A program made the translations under genes and the position numbers. A stretch of 64,000 bases of DNA from Monodelphis domestica. Taxonomy: Eukaryota > Chordata > Mammalia > Didelphimorphia > Didelphidae. Below are positions 35,210-48,600 of the stretch, one piece after another; the stretch's first letter is position 1; each line of letters begins with the position of its first letter. Where the stretch lies: contig NC_077231.1 of assembly GCF_027887165.1 (NCBI RefSeq), positions 125,498,487 through 125,562,486 of the forward strand, in the 5' to 3' direction. Below the pieces are notes generated by a model. That model was not told where the DNA came from, made no database searches, and saw nothing but the letters and a program-made list of their open reading frames with translations.

Positions 35210-36400
35210 CATTGTTATTTCTTCTTAGGAATTAAGTATGCCTTCCAAATGAAAGGAGATCAACTAAAGTATATTATTATTAATCATTTGATATTTACAG
35301 ATGATATCAAACTACAGGGGCCTATTAAAAATGAATCAAACAGCTCCTTCATCTTGTATTATCTTTCTCAAATAAAATCAAAATGTTTTTTAAACTTAAT
35401 AAGTGTAAAATTCTTGGCATGCAAGGAGAGACAGAGACTGGATATTTAAGCTTGAATTCAAAAGTCACATCAAACCAGTGATTGAAGATTATGCCAACAA
35501 GTATTTTGATTCTTTCCAGGTTAGATACATTGAGCATAAAGATGTCAAAGAAAAAGAAGTCTGGGATTGAGTGCATTGAGAGACTTACTGGCATTCTGAA
35601 ATAAAAGCCAATTAGAATGAACATATTTAAAGAAATTAACATCTATGTAATATCATCCTTATCTTATACTTCCCAAATTGTAAAACCAACTGTGAGGATT
35701 TGGAAAGCACCCTATTAAGTACCAGGACAATATTAACAAAATATAAAACTCATCATTCTAAGACAGCTGTAGAAGGAAGAAGAATATTGATAAGTACTTT
35801 TCAAGCACATGACAAACAGGTCAACCACCACCTGAAATACTTTTGGAATAAGTAAGCATCATTTAACCAAGTAAGACTGTAAAGGATGATAAGAGGTATA
35901 TGCCATTGGATTTATTCAATATAACAGAATGACTTTCCTGGATGGATACCATGAAATAATGAAGTTCCAAGAATGGAATCAAAAAGACACTAGTATAAAC
36001 TGTTTGTCAAATGAGACCAACTCAGGACAGGTAATTGCCACCAGAAATCTTTGAAGAGTTATCTTTAAGGAGTACAATTTAATGATCAATGTAAATCATA
36101 CAAGGAAATGATGGAAACTGTGTTATCACTGTATATATCCCTGAAGGATAGCAATTTCTCAGCACCCAAATATCTAGCAAGACATAGCCTCTCTGATTAG
36201 AATTATACATCAGAAACATGTTCTCTTTTAAGGATTGACAGATGAGAAATTTCCATCCTAGATAATTCAGTCAATATCCATTAATATCCCCACAGAAGAA
36301 AATTACCATAGAATGTTCCTATGATCAGTAAGATAAAGCACAATTCTCAAAAATTTAAGAACAACCTTTTTAAGGATGACATTTCAAATATTCATAATAT
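35210..36400 (+). pseudogene. Decayed LINE, Dong/R4-like, part 2
   Basis: Translation gives INHLIFTDDIKLQGPIK (catalytic FxDD box with F-T-D-D in place of YMDD/FADD). About 95 codons further is EINIYVISSLSYTSQIV, which resembles the 'INTYAIPVLRYSFGII' block after the RT of R4-type elements. Further on, short islands in changing frames recall its C-terminal part. Many stops. About 570 bp of unrelated DNA (roughly 34560-35150) separates this from part 1. The clade is assigned from memory of motifs only. Confidence 0.42.
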
Positions 36401-38954
36401 CAAAACTACATTGAATAAAATATTTTCAAAGAATTTTGAGAATTGGCTATGAAAATAAAAAATCATGTGTAAATAAGATGAGGTATATATCCTCATTATC
36501 CTTCCTGTTACTGGGAATTTAGCAAGGATGCTTTCAGGGAGCCTACGGAGAATGAGCTTATATCCCAATATTTTTATTTAACTACAGAAAGTAATTTTTA
36601 AAAATCTATCTGTTTAATAATTTGAAAATAGAATATGAAAGAAAAAATTACAGGATAGCTACTTGTCCCAGGACTCTATAAACTTAACCAAAAAGGATGA
36701 GAAGAATAAAATAATTTTATCATTTTCTCTGGGGAGGGGAAGAATGTCCTAGACTTGCATAGACTTCTGGGATTTGGAATTTGAGCCCTTGGGTTGTTGG
36801 CGAGAAGTACTATAATTTTTTTCTCTCATTGTGTTTCTTCTCCCCTCTCCACTTTTTGGCAGTATCTCCTTTATTTAGTTCTTCATTAATCCTAAATCAT
36901 GCAATCAATATTCCTTGCCCTAGAAGATAAGTGAAAAACTCCAAATCCTAGAAATACATTAAGATCCAGACCATTTTTCCCTCCTCCAAAAGATGTGTAT
37001 CTAAATGCTACATTAATGAATAATAATAATTTCATTTTATAGTGTATTAAGTGACTTTCTATTGCACCATATTCAGTTTCTACTTTGTTTAATAAAAAGG
37101 TTCAAGCTTTTTTTTTTTTTGTACATAGGTGTGCAGGATTTCTTTATAACAATTTCCCTATTTGTTAAAAGGGGGAAACAGTACCCTTCAGTGATCCTGG
37201 AGACATTAATCTATCTTTTTGGAGATAATATCTGTAAGAGAGTTTTGTCATTTCAGAGGTGCTATACAAGTTCAAGGTACAGCAAGTATATTTAATTGCA
37301 TAAATGCGCATCAAGCAACTTTTTAGATGTGCAAAATTAGTATTCTATCAGAGGAACTTCTTGGTACTTACTACCACCTTTAACTTTTAAAAACTGGCCT
37401 TTAAATTTTGTTTCATCCTGGCAGATCTTTGTGCAAAGCCCAAATTGCATTCAAGAAAAACATCATTTTGCAGACCAGCTTACCATAACCACACAGTTCC
37501 ACATTCATGTAAACTATTCATAAAAGCTCAACTGTGCCTTTAGATCAAGAAAGAAAATTTGACCAAGTTAGTGTCTTGGGATTTTGAGTATAATTATATA
37601 AACATTGACACTAGGTGATTAATAGCAAGGCTCATGGGCCTATGTACACCACATATTAAGATTCAGCATTTGTCATGCATTGGCTGAGGAGCTGGGTGAT
37701 TAGGAACCTAATATTTGAAGATATATCCTAAATTAGACATGTTTCTTAAATGGCCAACTTTATCAAAGGACACACATATGTGTAATCATCTATGCTGTGT
37801 AGTTTCAGAGATGCAGGAGAGGGAACTTTCTCAAAAGGTCCTGTTTATTTAGCTGACATCTTAACAAGGATCAAAGCAATTTATATTGCAATTAGAGTAG
37901 GGCTTCAAAATACTCCAGAGTAGAACTTCTTGCCAATATAATTTCCTGACTGGGCAAACTCTCACAAACTTACTCCAGCAAAACCCTGAAGTTAATGATC
38001 AAGAAATCTAATGAAAAAGAAATTAAATGAAAAAAAACTATAACAAATGATTTCTTTTACTCCAGTACTGCATAAAAACAAACCCAGAGGTAAAGGAGTG
38101 CTACCAGCAAAGTCAGGAGTGCCCAGTGGTGTACCAGAGATGGGACAAATGTAGCCTGAAAGGCTCTATGTCCATAAGCATCAAAAGCAAAGAATTCTCT
38201 TTAGGGAGAAAGACACAGGGGATTGTAGTAGGCAATAGCCAGCCCTGGAACATAAGGCTCAGTTTGTGACAGCTAAGGCCTAAGGTCTCTGAGATCCCTA
38301 ATGCTCTGTCTGGAGATGCCAGAGAAGGCTCTTGAAAGTCCAGCTCCCTAAACCTCCCAAATGAAGGAAGTATAGGTCAGTGCAAGAACTAGCTGACTCA
38401 GGGTAAGACCACATAAAGCCACAAACCAAAAGAACATTACAGGTTGATCCTGGCCATAGAACATGAGTAGATCAGATGATAAACACCAATCACTATGAAA
38501 GTTTATTGGAAATTTAGAAATTCCTCTAAAGAAAGCAAGTAATTCTCATACAACTGTAAGCAGAGACTTAAAGGAAAAAGTCAGTTTCTCAAAGGACAAA
38601 ATGAATATCTAGAATAATAGGAGAAATGAAGCAAATCAATAAAAATGAAATAAAAGTTCTAGCAAAAAGAAATAGAAACTGAATAAGGAGTTTTGAAAAG
38701 AAAGTGGTAGACCTTCCCTAAGAAACTGTATCTGAAAACTAGATTAAACCAAACTAAAATCATGACTGAAACAAGAAGTATTAAAACAAGGTTAAAGGGT
38801 TGAAAAAAATGGGAAAAAAGGTAATATATTTGGTATTGAATACAACTGAGCTGGAAAACATCCATGAGAGAAAATTTAATAATGACAAATAGTTTAAAAG
38901 ATTTAAGAATAAAAATCAGTCCCTGAAAATTATGATAAAGTCTTTTTTCCTATG
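36401..38954. other. Unassigned intergenic DNA
   Basis: No gene, repeat boundary or RNA gene recognised in 2.5 kb of AT-rich sequence. Confidence 0.45.
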
Positions 38955-39514
38955 CTCGCTTTAATATTATGTTCTTTTTTATTTGAAAAATTTTTTTAAT
39001 TAATTGATTTAGAATATTTTTCCATGGCTACATGATTCATGTTTTTTCCCCTCCCCTCCTTTCCTCCCTCTCCTGTAGCCAATGAGCAATTCCACTGGGT
39101 TTTACATGTGTCATTGATCAAGACCTCTTTCCATATTATTAATATTTGCGTTAGGGAGATCATTTAGAGTCTACATTCCCAATCATATCCCTATCGACCC
39201 ATATGATCAAGCAGTTGTTTTTCTTCTATGTTTTTACTACCACAGTTCTTTCTCTGGATGTATATTGCGATCCTTCTCATATGTCCCTCAGAATTGTCCT
39301 GGATCATTGCATTGCTGCTAGTAGAGAAGTCCATTACATTCAATTGTGCCACAGTATATCAGTCTCTGTGTATAATGTTCTCCTGGTTCTCCTTTCACTC
39401 TGTATCAATTCCTGGAAGTCTTTCCAGTTCACATGGAATTCCTCCAGTCTATTATTTTTTTTATCACAATAGTATTCCATCACCAGCAGATACCACAATT
39501 TGTTCAGTCATTCC

Positions 39515-42500
39515 TCAATTGAAGGGCATCCCCACATTTTTCCAATTTTTTGCCACCACAAAGAACATGACTATAAATATTTTGGTACAAGTCTTTTCCT
39601 TTATGATTTTTTTGGGATATAAACCCAGCAGTGGTATGGCTGGATCAAAGGGCAGGCAGTCTTTTAAAACCCTTTGGGCATAGTTCCAAATTGCCCTCCA
39701 GAATGGTTGGATCAATTCACAACTCCACCATAATTCATTAATGTCCCAATTTTGTCACATACCCTCCAACTTTTATTACTTTTCTTTGCTGCCATGTTAG
39801 CCAATCTGCTAGGTGTGAGGTGGTACCTCAGAGTCATTTTGATTTGCATTTATCTAATTATAAGAGATTTAGAACACTTTTCCACATGCTTATTGAAAGT
39901 TTTGATTTCTTTTTCTGAAAATTGCCTATTTATGTCCCTTGCCCATTTTTCAATTGGGGAATGGCTTGCTTTTTATGTACAACTGATTTAGCTCCTTATA
40001 TATATATATAGCTCTGACCTTTGTCAGAGGTTTTTGTTATAAAGATTTTTTCCCAATTTGTTGCTTCCCTTCTAATTTTGATTGCATTGGCTTTGTTTGT
40101 ACAAAACCTTTTTAAGTTAATGTAATCAAAATAATTTATTTTATATTTTGTAATTTTTTCTAACTCTTACTTGGTCTTAAAATCTTGCCTTTCCCATTGA
40201 TCTGACAGGTATACTATTCTTTGTTCACCTAATTTACTTAGTTTCCTTCTTTATATTCAAGTCATTCACCCATTCTGAATTTATTTTGATGTAGGGTGTG
40301 AGATATTTATTTAAGCCTAGACTTTCCCATAGTGTTTTCCAATTTTCCCAGCTTTTTTTTTTGTCAAATAGTGAGTTTTTGTCTCCAAAACTTGATCTTA
40401 GGGTTTATCATACACTGTTTTGCTGAGGTCATTTACCCCAAGTCTATTCCATTGAACCTCCTTCTGTCTCTTAACTAGTACCATATTGTTTTGATTACCA
40501 CTGCATTATAGTACAATTTAAGATCTGGTACTGCTAGACCCCACTCCTTCAATTTTTTTTTCATTATTTCCCTTGATATTCTTGATCATTTGTTCTTTCA
40601 AATGAACTTTGTCATAGTTTTTTTCTAATTCAGTAAAGAAGTTTCCTGGTAGTTTGATAGGTATGACACTAAATGAGTAAATCAATTTGGGTAGGATTGT
40701 CATTTTTATTATGTTAGCTTGTCCTACCCATGAGCAATTAATGTTTTTCCAATTGTTTAGATTTACTTTAATTGCGTGGAAAGTGTTTTATAGTTTTGTT
40801 CATATAATTACTGTTTTCTTGGCAGATACATTCCTAAGTATTTTATAATGTCTAGGGCGATTTTAAATGGAATTTCTCTTTCTAACTCTTGCTGCTGAGA
40901 TGTGTTGGAAATATATGGAAATTCTGATGAATTATGTGGATTTATTTTGTATCCTGCAACTTTGCCAAAGTTGTTGATTATTTCTACTAGCTTTTTAGTT
41001 GATTCTCTAGGATTCTTTAAGTAGACCATCTTATCATCTGCAAAGAGTGATAGCTTGGTCTCCTCATTGCCTATTTTAATACCTTCAATTTCTTTTTCTT
41101 CTCTAATTGCTACTGTTAATGTTTCTGGTACAATGTTAAATAATAGAGGTGATATTGGGCATCCTTGTTTCACTCCTGATCTTGTTGGGAAGGCTTCTAA
41201 CTAATCACCATTACAGACAATGCTTGCTGATGGTTTTAAATATATACTGTTTATTATTTTCAGGAAAGACTCTTCTGTTCCTATACCTTCTAGTGTTTTT
41301 AATAAGGATGAGTGTTGTATTTTGCCAAAGGCTTTTTCTGCATCTATTGAGATAATCCTGTGATTTTCGTTGGTTTGCTTGTTGATATGGTCAATTATGT
41401 GGATGGTTTTCCCAATATTGAACCATCCTTGAATTTCTGGTATAAATCCCACCTGATCATAATAATAATGTTTTTGATCACTTCCTGGAGTCTTTTTGCT
41501 AGTATTCTCTTTAAGATTTTTGCATCTATGTTCATTAAGGCAATTGGTCTATAGTTTTCTTTCTCTGTTTTTGATCTGTCTGGTTTTGGAATCAGTACTA
41601 TATTTGTGTCATAAAAGGAATTTGGTAAAACTCCTTCTTTGCTTATTATGTCAAATTGTTTATATAGTATTGGGATTAGTTGTTCTTTAAATGTTTGATA
41701 GAATTCACTTGTGAATCCATCAGGCCCTGGGGATGTTTTCTTAGGGAATTCTTTGATGGCTTGTTCAATTTCTTTTTCTGATATGGGATTATTTAAGTAT
41801 TCTATTTCTTTCTCTGTTAATCTAGACAATTTATATTTTTGTAAATATTCTTCCATATCACCTAGATTGCCATATTTATTGCCATATAATTGGGCAAAAT
41901 AATTTTTAATGATTGCCTTAATTTCCTCTTCATTAGAGGTGAGCTCTCTCTTTTCATCTTTGAAAATGTTAATTTGGTTTTCTTCTTTCCTTCTTTCTAA
42001 TTTCCTTAAAATTAGATTAACTAGCACTTTATCTATTTTATTTGTTTTTTAAAGTACCAGCTGCTATTCTTATTTATTAATTCAACAGTTCTTTCATTTT
42101 CAATTTTATTAATTTCTCCTTTAATTTCTAGGATTACTGATTCAGTTTTTATCTGGAAATTTTTAATTTATTCTCTTTCTAGTTTTTTAATTTGCATGCC
42201 CAATCATTGACCTTTGCTCTCCCTAATTTGTTAAAATATGCACTCCAGGACACAAATTTCCCCCTGAGTACTGCTTTGGCAGCATCTCATAGATTTTGAT
42301 ATGATGTCTCATCATTGTCATTCTTTTCAATGAAATTATTAATTGTTTCTATGATTTGTTCTTTAACTGATTTTGGAGAATTATATTATTTAATTTCCAA
42401 TTAATTTTTGATTTGCCCCTCCATATACCCTTGCTAATTATTATTTTCATTGCATTATGATCCAAAAGATTGCATTTATTATTTCTGCTTTTTTGCATTT

Positions 42501-43175
42501 GTTTGCCATGTTTTTATGACCCAGTACATGAACAATCTTTGTGAATGTACCATATGCGACTGAGAATAAGGTGTATTCTTTTTTGTTCCTATTTATTTTT
42601 TCCATATATCTATTAATTCCAAATTTTCTAAGATTTAATTCATATCGCTTATCTATTTTTTGTTTATTTTTTTGTTTGATTTAACTAGATCTGATAGAGG
42701 GAGACTCAGGCCTCCCATTAGTATAGTTTTACTATGTATTTCCTCCTTAAGATTCAATAGTTTCTCCTTTAAAAATTTGAATGCTATACCATTTGGTGCA
42801 TACATGTTGATTACTGATATTTCCTCATATATACTACCTTTTGTCAGAATGTAATTACCTTTCCTATCTCTTTTAATCAGATTTATTTTTACTTTGGTTT
42901 TGTCAGATATCATGATTGCAACTCTTGCCTTCTTTTTCTCAGTTGATGCCCAATAAATTTTGGTCTGGCCTTTAAATTTTACCCTGCGGGCATCTACCTG
43001 CCTCATGTGTGTTTCTTGTAAATATCATAATGGTGGGATTTTGGTTTCTAATCCACTCTATTTGCTTCCATTTTATGGGTGAGTTCATCCCATTCACATT
43101 CGGAGTTATGATTACCACCTGTGTATTCTTCATCATTTTTATTTCCTTTTCTAGTGCTGCCCTTTGTTCTTTCAC
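39515..43175 (-). pseudogene. L1 ORF2 (endonuclease and reverse transcriptase), decayed
   Basis: Endonuclease start: ITPNVNGMNSPIKW at about 43100, then KARVAIMISDKTKVKINLIK and MGGLSLPLSDL at about 42700. RT: fingers [17 protein letters not shown] and [20 protein letters not shown] in 41395-42027; RIISIDAEKAFGKIQHSSLL at about 41330; MKQGCPISPLLFNI at 41173; catalytic LSLFADDKMVYLKNPRE at about 41040. C-terminus: IPLLGLYPKK at about 39620. It is split into at least seven open pieces by stops and shifts, so it is inactive. It shows what the L1 at 14251-18127 lacks. Confidence 0.9.
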
Positions 43176-43879
43176 TATTTCTTTCTACACCAGTGTTTTG
43201 CTTTTAATCAGTCCCCCTAATCCCCACCCTTATTTAATTTCCCTTTCCACCCTCTCCCTTCTTATTCCTCTCTTATTTGTCTCTAGGGTCTATTAAATTC
43301 CTTCCCCTCTCCCTTTCCCTCCCTTTTTGTACTCCACTCTCCATTCCCCCTCTCCCCCGGTCTTTTCCTTTCAAATTTCCCATAGGGTAAGATAGATTTT
43401 GATATCTCAGTTTATCTAGATGCACTTCCCTCTCAGAATTGATTTCACTGAGAGTAAAATTTAAGTATTACCTATTAGCAATTTCTTTCTTCCCTTCTTA
43501 TAATACTATTCTCCCCAACCCCATGTGCCTCTTTATATGATATTGATTATTCTATTTTTCTTATTCCTTCAAGTTTCTCTTAATGCTATCTTCTATTCCC
43601 CCTTTTCTTTTTTTGTATATCATTTTAAACCACTTAGTACCCCAAACTATCTGTGAATAGTTCGCCTAACTACTATAATAGTAAATACAATTTTGACAGT
43701 TACAAATAACATTTTTCTATATAGGAATTTAAACAATTTGACCTTATTGAAGTCCTTAAAAAACAGAAAAAAATTTCCTCCCTCTCTTGTTTACCTTTTC
43801 ATGTTTCTCTTAATTTTTGTACTTGGACTTAAAATTTTCTGTTTAATTCTGGTCTTTTCTTTATAAGTACTTGGAACTC

Positions 43880-44575
43880 TTCTATTTTGTTAAATGCCCA
43901 TACTTTCCCCTGGAATTATATAGTCAATTTTGATGGGTAGGTGATACCTGATTGTAGACTCAATTCTCTTGCCTTTCTGAATATCATATTCCAAACCTTG
44001 TGGTCCTTTAGTGTGGAGGCTGCCAGATCCTGTGCAATCCTGATTGATGCTCCTTGATATCTGAATTGTCTCTTTCTGGCTTCTTGTAATATTTTCTGCT
44101 TAGCTTGGAAGCTCCTGAATTGGCAATTACATTCCTGGGAGTTGTCTTTTGAGGATTTAATGTAGAAGGTGATCTATGGAACCTTTCAATGCCTATTTTG
44201 CCCTCTTGTTGAAGAATATCAGGGCAATTTTCTTGGATAATTTCTTGTAGTATGATGTCAAAGTTTCTGTTTATTTCTAAGTTTTCAGGTAGACCTATGA
44301 TTTTCAAATTGTCTCTTTTAGGCCAGTTTTCCATGTCAGTTTTTTTTTCAATGAGATATTTTATGTTTCCTTCTATTTTTTCATTCTTTTGACTGCTTTA
44401 TTAATTCTCACTATCTTGTGAGATCATTAGCTTCTACTTGCCCAGTTCTGGTCTTTACAAACTGGTTTTCCACTATGGTCTTTTGGTTTTCCTTTTTGGT
44501 TTGGTCTATCCTGCTTTTCATGGCTTCCATCTGTTCAATTCTAGTCTCTAATTTGCTTATCATTTCATTTGATTT
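43880..44575 (-). pseudogene. L1 ORF1 remnant, 5' part lost
   Basis: The open part 44334-44008 includes RDNLKIIGLPENLEINRNF (RRM-like region) and RFHRSPSTLNPQKTTPRNVI, matching residues 195-270 of the ORF1 at 16089-17048. Coiled-coil sequence precedes it up to about 44575, where the L1 similarity ends. Confidence 0.8.
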
Positions 44576-44904
44576 CTGACCTTCCCTGAGAACCTAGAGA
44601 TTGCCCCACACTCACTCCGACTCTGGTGCCGGAGGTGGAGTGGGGGAGGGATGATGAGCTCATGCTTTGGTGGGAGTAATTTTGCCCCCTTTTAGCATCT
44701 ACAGAAGAAAGGAATTCAAATATTGAGGAATTATAGTTGGGATCATATAAGACCTGGCATCTTCTACTAAAAATAAGAGAAGATCTTAGAATATAATATT
44801 TCAAAAGATAAAATGTGTAAGTTTTATGGATTGGTTGTGTTACAAAGGATTGAAAAGGGGAAAGAGTAAGGAGGGTAAAAGGAGTATTTTGGGGTAGAAA
44901 GGAG

Positions 44905-45965
44905 TAAAAAGACATTTGAACTTGCTCATTCTTATTGTTGGGGTACCTGAGAAAAAATGGTTTACAAACATAAAGGAGGAAACAAGGAAGTTCCATCTCC
45001 CAATTGATAAATGGGGAAAAGATATGGCCAGACAATTTTCCAATGAAGAAATCAAAACCATACATAGATATATGAAAAAAGGTAAACCAAAGCAATTCTG
45101 ATTATCGTCTCACATCCATCAAAATGGCTAAAATGATAATAGGACAAAATGACAAGTGTTGGAGAGGAATGTAGAAAAATGGGGACACTAAAACATTGTT
45201 GGCAGAGCTATGATCTGATCCAACCATCTTGGAAAGCAATTTGGAATTACACCCAGAGAGTTATAAAATTGTGTATGCTAATGTCATTGCTAGGTCTGTT
45301 TTTCAAGGAGATCAGGGGAAAAGGAAAAGAACCTATACATTCCAAAATATTTAAAATAGTTCTCTTTGTGGTAGCAAAGAACTAGGAATCGAAGGGATAC
45401 CCATTAATTGGGGAATGGTTAAACAAATTGTGGTATATGATTGTGATGTAATGATATTGCTCTATAAGAAATTATGAGCAGGTTAATTAAATCTTTATTT
45501 TTTTAAGACTTGGAATGAACTACATGGGATAATGAACAGAGAAATGTGCAGAACCAAGAGAACATTATACAGATTTAATATTTGAAGAATAGCTTGTATA
45601 TGTTATCTCCAGAGAATGAAGTGGGAAAATGGAAACAAAAGAAATAATTTATATATGCATATTTGTCTTCTGGATGATGCCTTCTATGAGGGGAGGAAGG
45701 GGCTGAGACATAAATTCAATTAATTAAAAACTAAGAGGGAATGGGGGTGAATAGGCATCATATGTAACTAATGCTTATCTGCAATGGATAAAGGAGGACT
45801 GAACATGAAGCACACACAAAGTTTGTATAAATATATAATATTCAATAGGTAAATAAGCAGGGAGAGGGGAGGAGAGATTAAGAAGCAAGATAATGTGAAC
45901 AAAATATAAACAAAAAGTATTTCCTGATCCTGAAGATGGGATCAAAATTAATAAAAAGAAAAGAA
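44905..45965 (+). mobile_element. Old L1 ORF2 3' region and UTR
   Basis: DKWGKDMARQFSNEEIKTIH at about 45010 matches the conserved late ORF2 motif. The 'ggacactaaaacattgttggcagag' and 'cttggaaagcaatttggaattac' region, then an A-rich end at about 45965, complete it. It is more diverged than 16-802 and faces the minus-strand L1 to its left. Confidence 0.75.
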
Positions 45966-45984
45966 ATATTATCTAATGGGGTTC

Positions 45985-46330
45985 CTGAGATTTCCCTCTT
46001 AGACAATTGAGAAATGGATGGACAAATTGTGATATAAGGATGTAATAGAATATTATTGTGTAGTTAGATTTGATGAAAGGAGTGACTTCACCAAATCCTA
46101 AGTGGTATGACCTGAGTATAGTGAGCAGAATAAGGAGAACATTGTAAAGGAAAACAAATTATAAAGACATAGGAACACTGATCAATAAAGACCAAACCCT
46201 GTCTCCAGAGGATCTATGAAGAATCATGTTATCTATCTCCTGACAGAGAGAGGTGGATACAATGTAAAGGGACATACAGTTTTGGATATAGTGTTTACAC
46301 ACATTAATTTTACTTGATTCTGCTTATTTG
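45985..46330 (+). mobile_element. Old L1 3' fragment
   Basis: 'gacaaattgtgatataaggatgtaatagaatattattg' and 'gagcagaataaggagaacattgtaaa' are the late ORF2 blocks again, in tandem with the preceding L1. Confidence 0.6.
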
Positions 46331-46558
46331 TTAAAAGATTTTTTTCATGCTCTTCTCTAGTTTTTTTTTTTAATGGGGGATAGGGACACTATTTAGCAAT
46401 AGTGTGATGCCAAAAATAAGAGGGCTATTTAGCACTTTAAAAGCATGCATAGAAAAGAAAATAAGAAAATCGATAAGAAATCACAGAATTCAGTTTATAA
46501 ATACTCTGCTGTTTGTATGGAATTATTATTATTATTATTTTGGTTTTTAACTTTAGAA

Positions 46559-46761
46559 ACTTTTTTTAAAACCCTTACCTTCCACCTTGGAATCAATACT
46601 ATGTATTGGTTGCAAGGCAAAGAGTGGTAAGGGCTAGGCAATGGGGGTCAAGTGACTTGCCCAGGGTCACACAGCTGGGAAGTGTCTGAGGTCAGATTTG
46701 AACCTAGCACCTCCTGTCTCTAGGCCTGGCTCTCAATCCACTGAGCTACCCAGCTGCCCCC
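46559..46761 (-). mobile_element. Marsupial tRNA-derived SINE, full length (minus)
   Basis: All parts from 'aaaacccttaccttccaccttgg' to the head 'ctcaatccactgagctacccagctgcccc' are present. An imperfect duplication, tttagaaac (46552-46560) and tttagcaac (46766-46774), flanks it. Confidence 0.9.
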
Positions 46762-46774
46762 TAAATTTAGCAAC

Positions 46775-47764
46775 TTAAAAAATACTCTGGAATAGATGAA
46801 AACCTAATTTAAAATACGAATGTCACCTCAGTACAACAAACATACGCCGAGCTTCCTTTGTGTTCCATCTGTTCCATCAAGATATAAAGCTTAGATATTC
46901 CTATAGTCTAGTAGAAGATACTCCAGAATTGTCAACAAGTGCCTTTGACACTTCATCTGCACTTAATAAAGGTTGAATTGATAAGTACATAAGAGAGATG
47001 CAAAGTGCAATTTGAGGTGGGAAGAGGTGGAAACTGACAACAAATTAGAGAATTAAGAAAAGGTTTACTAGACTTGTCATTTAAGCTTAAATTAAACAGG
47101 TGACAAACAATTCATTGTGTGGAGGGATAAAGGGGAGATCATCACAAGCATAGGGAGCATTATGAACATAGAAATGGAAATGGGAAGGTACTTGGTATGT
47201 AAGGGAAATGCCCAGTAATATAGTTTTGTTGGATGATAGCTATAGTACAGTGAGTTATAATTGAGACGGGAAGGTGTCAGATAGTGAAAGAGCCTTGAAT
47301 TACTGAGCAAATGAGTTTGAACTTTATGGAAGAGAGAAATATTGAAGGATTTTAAGTTAAGCAATATCATACCATATTTTCTGAAAGCAAGTTTTGGTCA
47401 TGGAGGGTGAGAGAGAGGAAATATTAATTCAGGGAGGAAACACACATACACACACACAGAAAAGCAGTAGACTCAAAAGGGAAGACAAAGAAAGGAGAGG
47501 CTAATGATGCTGATGACAAACTTAACAATTTTGTTTATGGTTGGTCATCTTGGTCCAATAGTTTTTCAAAGCCTGAGGACTTTGTGGAAAGATATTTAAT
47601 TGTTTATGGTAAATTCAGATGTATTTAACTTAGAGTTTTAAATACATTTGCATTTTATTCAACATTCAATAAGTTTCCAATTTCAAGAATGGTTAATAAA
47701 GGAAATAAATTCTATTCTGCCATAGTCAAGTATAATATTTAAAAAATGGCATATAAGATGCTAT
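46775..47764. repeat. Ancient repeat (about 47090-47380) in unassigned DNA
   Basis: 'gagagccttgaattactgagcaaatgagtttgaactttat' and 'gaaggattttaag' (about 47290-47360) match the old 'agggccttgaa...gagtttg' repeat family that is also present at 52440-52890. Nothing else recognised. Confidence 0.35.
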
Positions 47765-47768
47765 CATG

Positions 47769-47888
47769 TGTTAAGGATAAAATTATGGTTGGACTGAATA
47801 TATATGAGTGTGGTTGCCGAAATTAATTATTCAAGTACGAATGACTTTTATGGTAGTTTATTTACAAATAGAAAGAGTGAAAGCAAGG

Positions 47889-47932
<44 letters not shown>

Positions 47933-48414
47933 ACTCTGGACTGATCTGAACTGGAAGGGCTTTATAGGCCCCAGCAATGGGGGGACCCAGAGGCAAATTA
48001 AACAAAGATTCTAGCCACAAGGCCTTCCCCAAGATGAGGGGCCTTTCTAGAGGCTAGTCCTTTCAGAAAAACTATGAAAAGGGTCACCCAAGTGGCAGTC
48101 CAACGGGAAGTAGTCTGAGGTCTCAAGCCTGAGCTTCTCCAAGGCCAAGTTCAAAGGGAAAAACCTCACAGTTTTTTTAAAGACAGTTCTTTGCACTACT
48201 TCTTGTACCTTCCTTCCACTTTTTATATGGATCAATGGCAGCTTTAACTTTGCTTTGGACTGCCCAGGGGACAGTCAGCTGTTTTTGATTCATCACTTGC
48301 TAGCACATGTGGGTCATAGACTTCCCTCCACCACTTAAGGATTAAGTGAGGGTGTATACATTCCTGGTGGCTAAAATCTAAAGAATAAATAGGGAAGTTA
48401 ATCCCATCTTCACA
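47769..48414 (-). mobile_element. 3' LTR, family B (646 bp), minus
   Basis: On the minus strand it starts TGTGAAGATGGG, directly after a polypurine tract with seven Gs, and ends TTATCCTTAACA. It shares blocks with 11584-12277. A (GA)n run at 47894-47929 lies near its 3' end. Internal ERV sequence adjoins at the right, so it is a 3' LTR and not a solo one. No second LTR is visible. Confidence 0.75.
47894..47929 (+). repeat. (GA)n microsatellite inside the LTR
   Basis: About 18 uninterrupted units. Confidence 0.97.
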
Positions 48415-48600
48415 ATCCCCCCCATGTCATTTGGGAGACTAGTCTCCTCAATTGATCATTTAACATAATCATTTTGTACCTCTAAAAATCATCTAACTAT
48501 AGGTGCATATAAAATTGCACCTTCTATGAGGAAACTACAATAGTTAGAGATAAGAGGAAAATAAAAGAGAGAGAAAGCAAAGCCAATGAAAGGAGTGAGA
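48415..48600 (-). mobile_element. ERV internal 3' end (polypurine tract and upstream)
   Basis: On the minus strand the order is a stretch like 'agcaaagcc', then 'gagacta gtctccc', then the G run next to the LTR. The reversed block 'agttagagataagaggaaaa' (48543-48562) matches 53370-53395 on the plus strand. Confidence 0.65.

Larger units (their letters stand above)
38955..44575 (-). mobile_element. Nearly complete L1, 5'-truncated in ORF1
   Basis: In minus-strand order there is part of ORF1 (44575-43880), an inter-ORF region, and ORF2 with endonuclease (43175-42650), reverse transcriptase (42030-40800) and C-terminal region to about 39515. Then come the 3' UTR and an A-rich tail (plus-strand T-rich 38969-39000). 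It is about 5.6 kb long. Frames are broken in many places. The 3' UTR is the family of 16-802. I did not find a matching target duplication. Confidence 0.88.

Noticed and set aside
44565-45095. 176-codon minus-strand open frame
   Set aside because: It is the reverse complement of an old L1 ORF2 segment plus flanking DNA; not a gene.
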